Positions 61,780-64,000 of a stretch of DNA of 64,000 bases are shown here, piece after piece (position 1 is the first letter of the stretch; each line of letters begins with the position of its first letter). Origin of the DNA: Bradyrhizobium erythrophlei (GTDB lineage: Bacteria > Pseudomonadota > Alphaproteobacteria > Rhizobiales > Xanthobacteraceae); the NCBI RefSeq assembly GCF_900129505.1, contig NZ_LT670818.1:5055001-5119000 (forward strand), in the 5' to 3' direction. Position numbers and translations under genes: made by a program. The notes beneath the pieces were generated by a model, which worked only from the letters and a program-made list of their open reading frames with translations, had not been told where the DNA came from and ran no database searches.

Positions 61780-62100
61780 GACAATCCTCCTGTGTTGGGT
61801 TCATCCGTATTCGCAATCGCGGGCCGCTTTGTTACGCTTTGATTGCCGTCGCGAGTGTCTCTTGAGCAGGAGCATCGGGTTTGGCTAAGCGCAGATTTCG
61901 GTCGGATTGGCCGAATTCGCTTGTTTGGAGGGCTTTCGGGTGCGTTCCGCAGGTGCGCGACAGGCTGCAGGGTGGGCTTCACACGAAATCTTGAAAATGC
62001 AGTGCCTCTAGGTTTCGCTAACGACTTCAAGATTCCGCAGCGGGTGACCCGCGCACCCTTGAGCCGCGCAGGACATGCCTGCGAACTCTTCTTGCCAAAT
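61780..62100. other. Intergenic region, 321 bp
   Basis: Divergent region between the DUF1223 and TetR genes. Apart from the operator at 62101 no feature recognised. Confidence 0.4.
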
Positions 62101-62116
62101 TAGACCAAATGGTCTA
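62101..62116. promoter_or_regulatory. NemR-like operator upstream of TetR
   Basis: TAGACCA-AA-TGGTCTA, perfect 7-bp arms, ending 10 bp before the TetR start at 62126. It matches the TAGACC..GGTCTA pattern known for NemR/AcuR-type repressors; likely autoregulation site. Confidence 0.7.
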
Positions 62117-62125
62117 GTAAGCGGC

Positions 62126-62716
62126 ATGAGAAGCAAAGAGTTTGATCCTGACGATGTTCTGCAGGAAGCGCTGAAGACATTCTGGCAGCAGGGCTTCGAA
62201 GGGACCAACATGCCTGAATTGCTGAGTTCGATGGGTGTCGGACGCGCCAGTTTTTACAACGCGTTCGGCTCCAAACGAGAGGTGTTTCTGCGAATCCTCG
62301 ATTTGTATTTCGAGACGGTGCGCGCTCATCTCGAAGGCTTGATCTCGGATGTAAGAGATCCCCGGGCCGCCGCCGCATTGCTGATCGACGGAATCCTTGC
62401 CGTCGCGAAAAGCCCGCAAGCCAATGCGACGGGTTGGCGCGGCTGTCTGATCGGAAATACCGCGCTGGAGCTCGGCGCCAACGATGAGGAGATAGTCGCT
62501 AGATTGAAAATCGGTGTCGAGATTCTTCGGGCGTTGTTCAGGAACGCAATCTCCTTGCCCTCGAGCGCCGGCGTTAGACGTTCGAAGCGCGAGATCGATC
62601 AGCTTGCCCTGCAGCTTGTCGCCAATGTTCAGGGCCTGTTGGTTCTGGCGAAGTCCGGCCTATCGGATGCCGATATCAAGAGCGCGCGATCCGCGATGCT
62701 TGCAATGATCAGGTAA
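62126..62716 (+). CDS. TetR-family regulator (AcuR/NemR-like)
   Basis: 196 residues from ATG 62126. Helix-turn-helix FWQQGFEGTNMPELLSSMGV, then GRASFYNAFGSKREVFLRIL; TetR_C_16/33-like ligand domain with GWRGCLIGNTALELGANDEE. The GCLIGNTALE stretch with a Cys is shared by electrophile-sensing members. An operator of the NemR type overlaps its leader. The small membrane protein gene 61 bp downstream could be co-transcribed. Confidence 0.85.
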   Translation: MRSKEFDPDDVLQEALKTFWQQGFEGTNMPELLSSMGVGRASFYNAFGSKREVFLRILDLYFETVRAHLEGLISDVRDPRAAAALLIDGILAVAKSPQANATGWRGCLIGNTALELGANDEEIVARLKIGVEILRALFRNAISLPSSAGVRRSKREIDQLALQLVANVQGLLVLAKSGLSDADIKSARSAMLAMIR

Positions 62717-62776
62717 ATGCAGCCGTCACAAGGCTCACCGCTGCACTCAAACAGCTCGTCAAAGGGAGGGGAAAAC

Positions 62777-63139
62777 ATGAAAGTCATTTCCGATACGGCG
62801 CATGGAATACTGGACTATTTGACTGTCGCGATTTTTGCCCTGGCGCCTAGCATTCTCGGCCTTACCGGTTTCGCTGCGCTCGTCTCATACGCGCTCGCTG
62901 CCATTCATCTTGTCATGACCCTTTTTACGAACATGCCGCTTGGCGTTTTCAAGATCATTCCAATGCGGCTCCACGCGCTGGTGGAAATGCTTGTCGGACC
63001 TGTTCTTGTGGTAGCCGTGCTGGTGTTGCCGACCATTCTCGGAGATAAGCGAGAATTCTTTTTGGTTATGGGACTGGTGATCTTGGCGGTCTGGTTGCTG
63101 TCAAGCTACGGTCGTCCAGTCGCCGCTCAGTCGACCTGA
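62777..63139 (+). CDS. Small membrane protein, four helices
   Basis: 120 residues from ATG 62777 with AAAGGGAGGGG upstream. Begins MKVISDTAHGILDYLTVAIF and has four hydrophobic segments with short loops (LGLTGFAALVSYALAAIHLV, ALVEMLVGPVLVVAVLVLPT). The D-T-x-H-G-x-x-D-Y start is shared by a small family of SPW/DoxX-like membrane proteins; function unknown. Follows the TetR gene on the same strand. Confidence 0.65.
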   Translation: MKVISDTAHGILDYLTVAIFALAPSILGLTGFAALVSYALAAIHLVMTLFTNMPLGVFKIIPMRLHALVEMLVGPVLVVAVLVLPTILGDKREFFLVMGLVILAVWLLSSYGRPVAAQST

Positions 63140-63198
63140 CCGGCGGATCTCGCAACTTCGCTCGCAATACGACCTTCGCTGACCAGGATTGGGCGAAC

Positions 63199-64000
63199 TT
63201 AAGCACTACGGGTTCCGTCCGTGGCAGTGCGGATCAGCGAGCAGATTCCAGTCATGCGCGAAATCGGATGATCGACAAAGCGACGGCAGGAGGCCAGCGC
63301 CTGCTGGAGCGAGTCTGGAGGAGTGGATGGCCTGAGGTGTTGAGCGAGCCCGCTGCCGTACGACCGCGCCAGGTCGCGGATTGAACGGGTCAATGTGTGC
63401 AGTTGGCCATTGGTCTCCAAGGGCACGAGCATCGTTCGCACCAGCGAGAGGTATGTCGGCCAATAGCCGAGGTGCCGATACATGCTTGCGATCAATGATT
63501 TGTCCGTATCCTCGCCGAAGCCGTTAAGTTCTTCGATCAGACGCACCACTTCAGGCTTCAGTGATTGCATCGGTGGCAATTCTGGCAATTTTATTCCAAG
63601 CGGTCGCGGTGAACTGTCCAAGGGCCTAACCGTGTCCTGCTGAGCTGGTTCAAAATGCATGACCAGCGCGGAAAGCGCGACAAGAGCAAGGGCGTTGGTA
63701 TAGTGGTAACTGTCGAGGATATCCCTGATCCTCGCTGCATCGTCATTGCTCAATCCGGCAGCAGCAAGGGTGTCGCGGGAAAAGGGCGGCACCACGGGAA
63801 GGTCGATCGCGCGTCGTACGGCCTCAGCATAGCCAGGGGCGGGCCCTCGATAAAGCGGCTTTGCGGTAATCCACGTCCATTCGAGAGCGCCCGGTATCGT
63901 CGCGAGGTGGCGCCAGATCAGATTGACGATGCTTGTCCCGAGCACTTTGCGAATGTCGGCATAGATTTCAGCGACCTTGCCTGTCGCATCCGATTCCAGA
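63199..64000 (-). CDS. DehI-type halocarboxylic acid dehalogenase family protein (partial, 5' end beyond window)
   Basis: About 267 residues of an open frame running off the right edge. It reads LESDATGKVAEIYADIRKVL, then GTSIVNLIWRHLATIPGALE; the EIYADIRKVxG signature and the internal repeat (YRHLGYWPTYLSLV after LNGFGEDTDK) are those of the DehI family, two-repeat helical dehalogenases acting on 2-halocarboxylic acids. Catalytic Asp cannot be located with certainty. Many members in rhizobia lack proven activity, so function is tentative. Confidence 0.7.
   Translation of the reverse strand, partial: LESDATGKVAEIYADIRKVLGTSIVNLIWRHLATIPGALEWTWITAKPLYRGPAPGYAEAVRRAIDLPVVPPFSRDTLAAAGLSNDDAARIRDILDSYHYTNALALVALSALVMHFEPAQQDTVRPLDSSPRPLGIKLPELPPMQSLKPEVVRLIEELNGFGEDTDKSLIASMYRHLGYWPTYLSLVRTMLVPLETNGQLHTLTRSIRDLARSYGSGLAQHLRPSTPPDSLQQALASCRRFVDHPISRMTGICSLIRTATDGTRSA

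Overview
The window looks like a chromosomal accessory region of an alphaproteobacterium of the Bradyrhizobium / Nitrobacteraceae type. This is inferred from the high-GC coding style, the mix of families (VirA-like hybrid kinase, MXKDX pentapeptide protein, DUF6130, DUF302, DUF1127, phasin, many acyl-CoA and flavin enzymes) and the 3' end of an alphaproteobacterial-type tRNA-Arg. No database search was possible, so genus is an inference. No ribosomal RNA, complete tRNA, plasmid/phage replication module or CRISPR array was seen.

Layout. 1-9.7 kb: partial acyl-CoA dehydrogenase, an IS5-family element inserted at the stop codon of an AraC regulator, an alpha/beta hydrolase, a methanethiol S-methyltransferase (MddA-like), a secreted nucleosidase, a Blh-type sulfur dioxygenase, and a decayed hydrolase/HxlR pair. 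9.8-13.5 kb: acyl-CoA-dehydrogenase-like flavoprotein, DUF6130 protein and a Tat-exported epoxide-hydrolase-like enzyme. 13.7-19 kb: a tightly packed operon of response regulator, DUF1127 protein, di-haem peroxidase and VirA-like kinase. 19-27.5 kb: gene remnants (aldehyde dehydrogenase, IS630, SdhA, LysR), a LysR/SDR pair, flavin reductase, DUF983 and a twice-frameshifted 5-aminolevulinate synthase. 27.5-33.4 kb: a TetR repressor with two palindromic operators facing a catabolic operon (two flavoprotein hydroxylases, DUF485/ActP-type symporter, cupin). 33.5-39.1 kb: cupin, berberine-bridge-type oxidase, truncated GlnD-like protein, DUF1348 protein and a TetR gene, tied together by three copies of the same tandem operator. 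A 42-nt tRNA-Arg 3' fragment at 39.04 kb suggests an integration site. 39.2-49.5 kb: SDR, the intact HxlR/hydrolase copy, two AraC regulators and many short remnants and duplications. 49.5-56.7 kb: periplasmic lactonase-like enzyme, Tat-exported crotonase with divergent TetR, peroxiredoxin, small secreted proteins, ECF sigma factor, phasin. 57-62 kb: periplasmic thiol-redox cluster (thioredoxin, CcdA, DUF302, ScsB/DsbD-like, DUF1223). 62-64 kb: TetR with a NemR-like operator, a small membrane protein and a partial DehI-type dehalogenase.

Two themes stand out. First, small-molecule handling: flavoenzymes, hydrolases, cupins and dehalogenase-like proteins each beside a dedicated TetR/AraC/LysR/HxlR regulator. 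Second, heavy rearrangement: an inverted duplication of about 1.75 kb (7.9-9.66 and 40.6-42.4 kb), duplicated cupin genes, a 200-bp direct repeat, a duplicated promoter/5' gene end and at least a dozen gene remnants. The strongest candidates for undescribed biology are the three-promoter TetR regulon at 35.5-39 kb, the twin-hydroxylase/symporter operon at 28.2-33.4 kb and the peroxidase/VirA-like operon at 13.7-19 kb.
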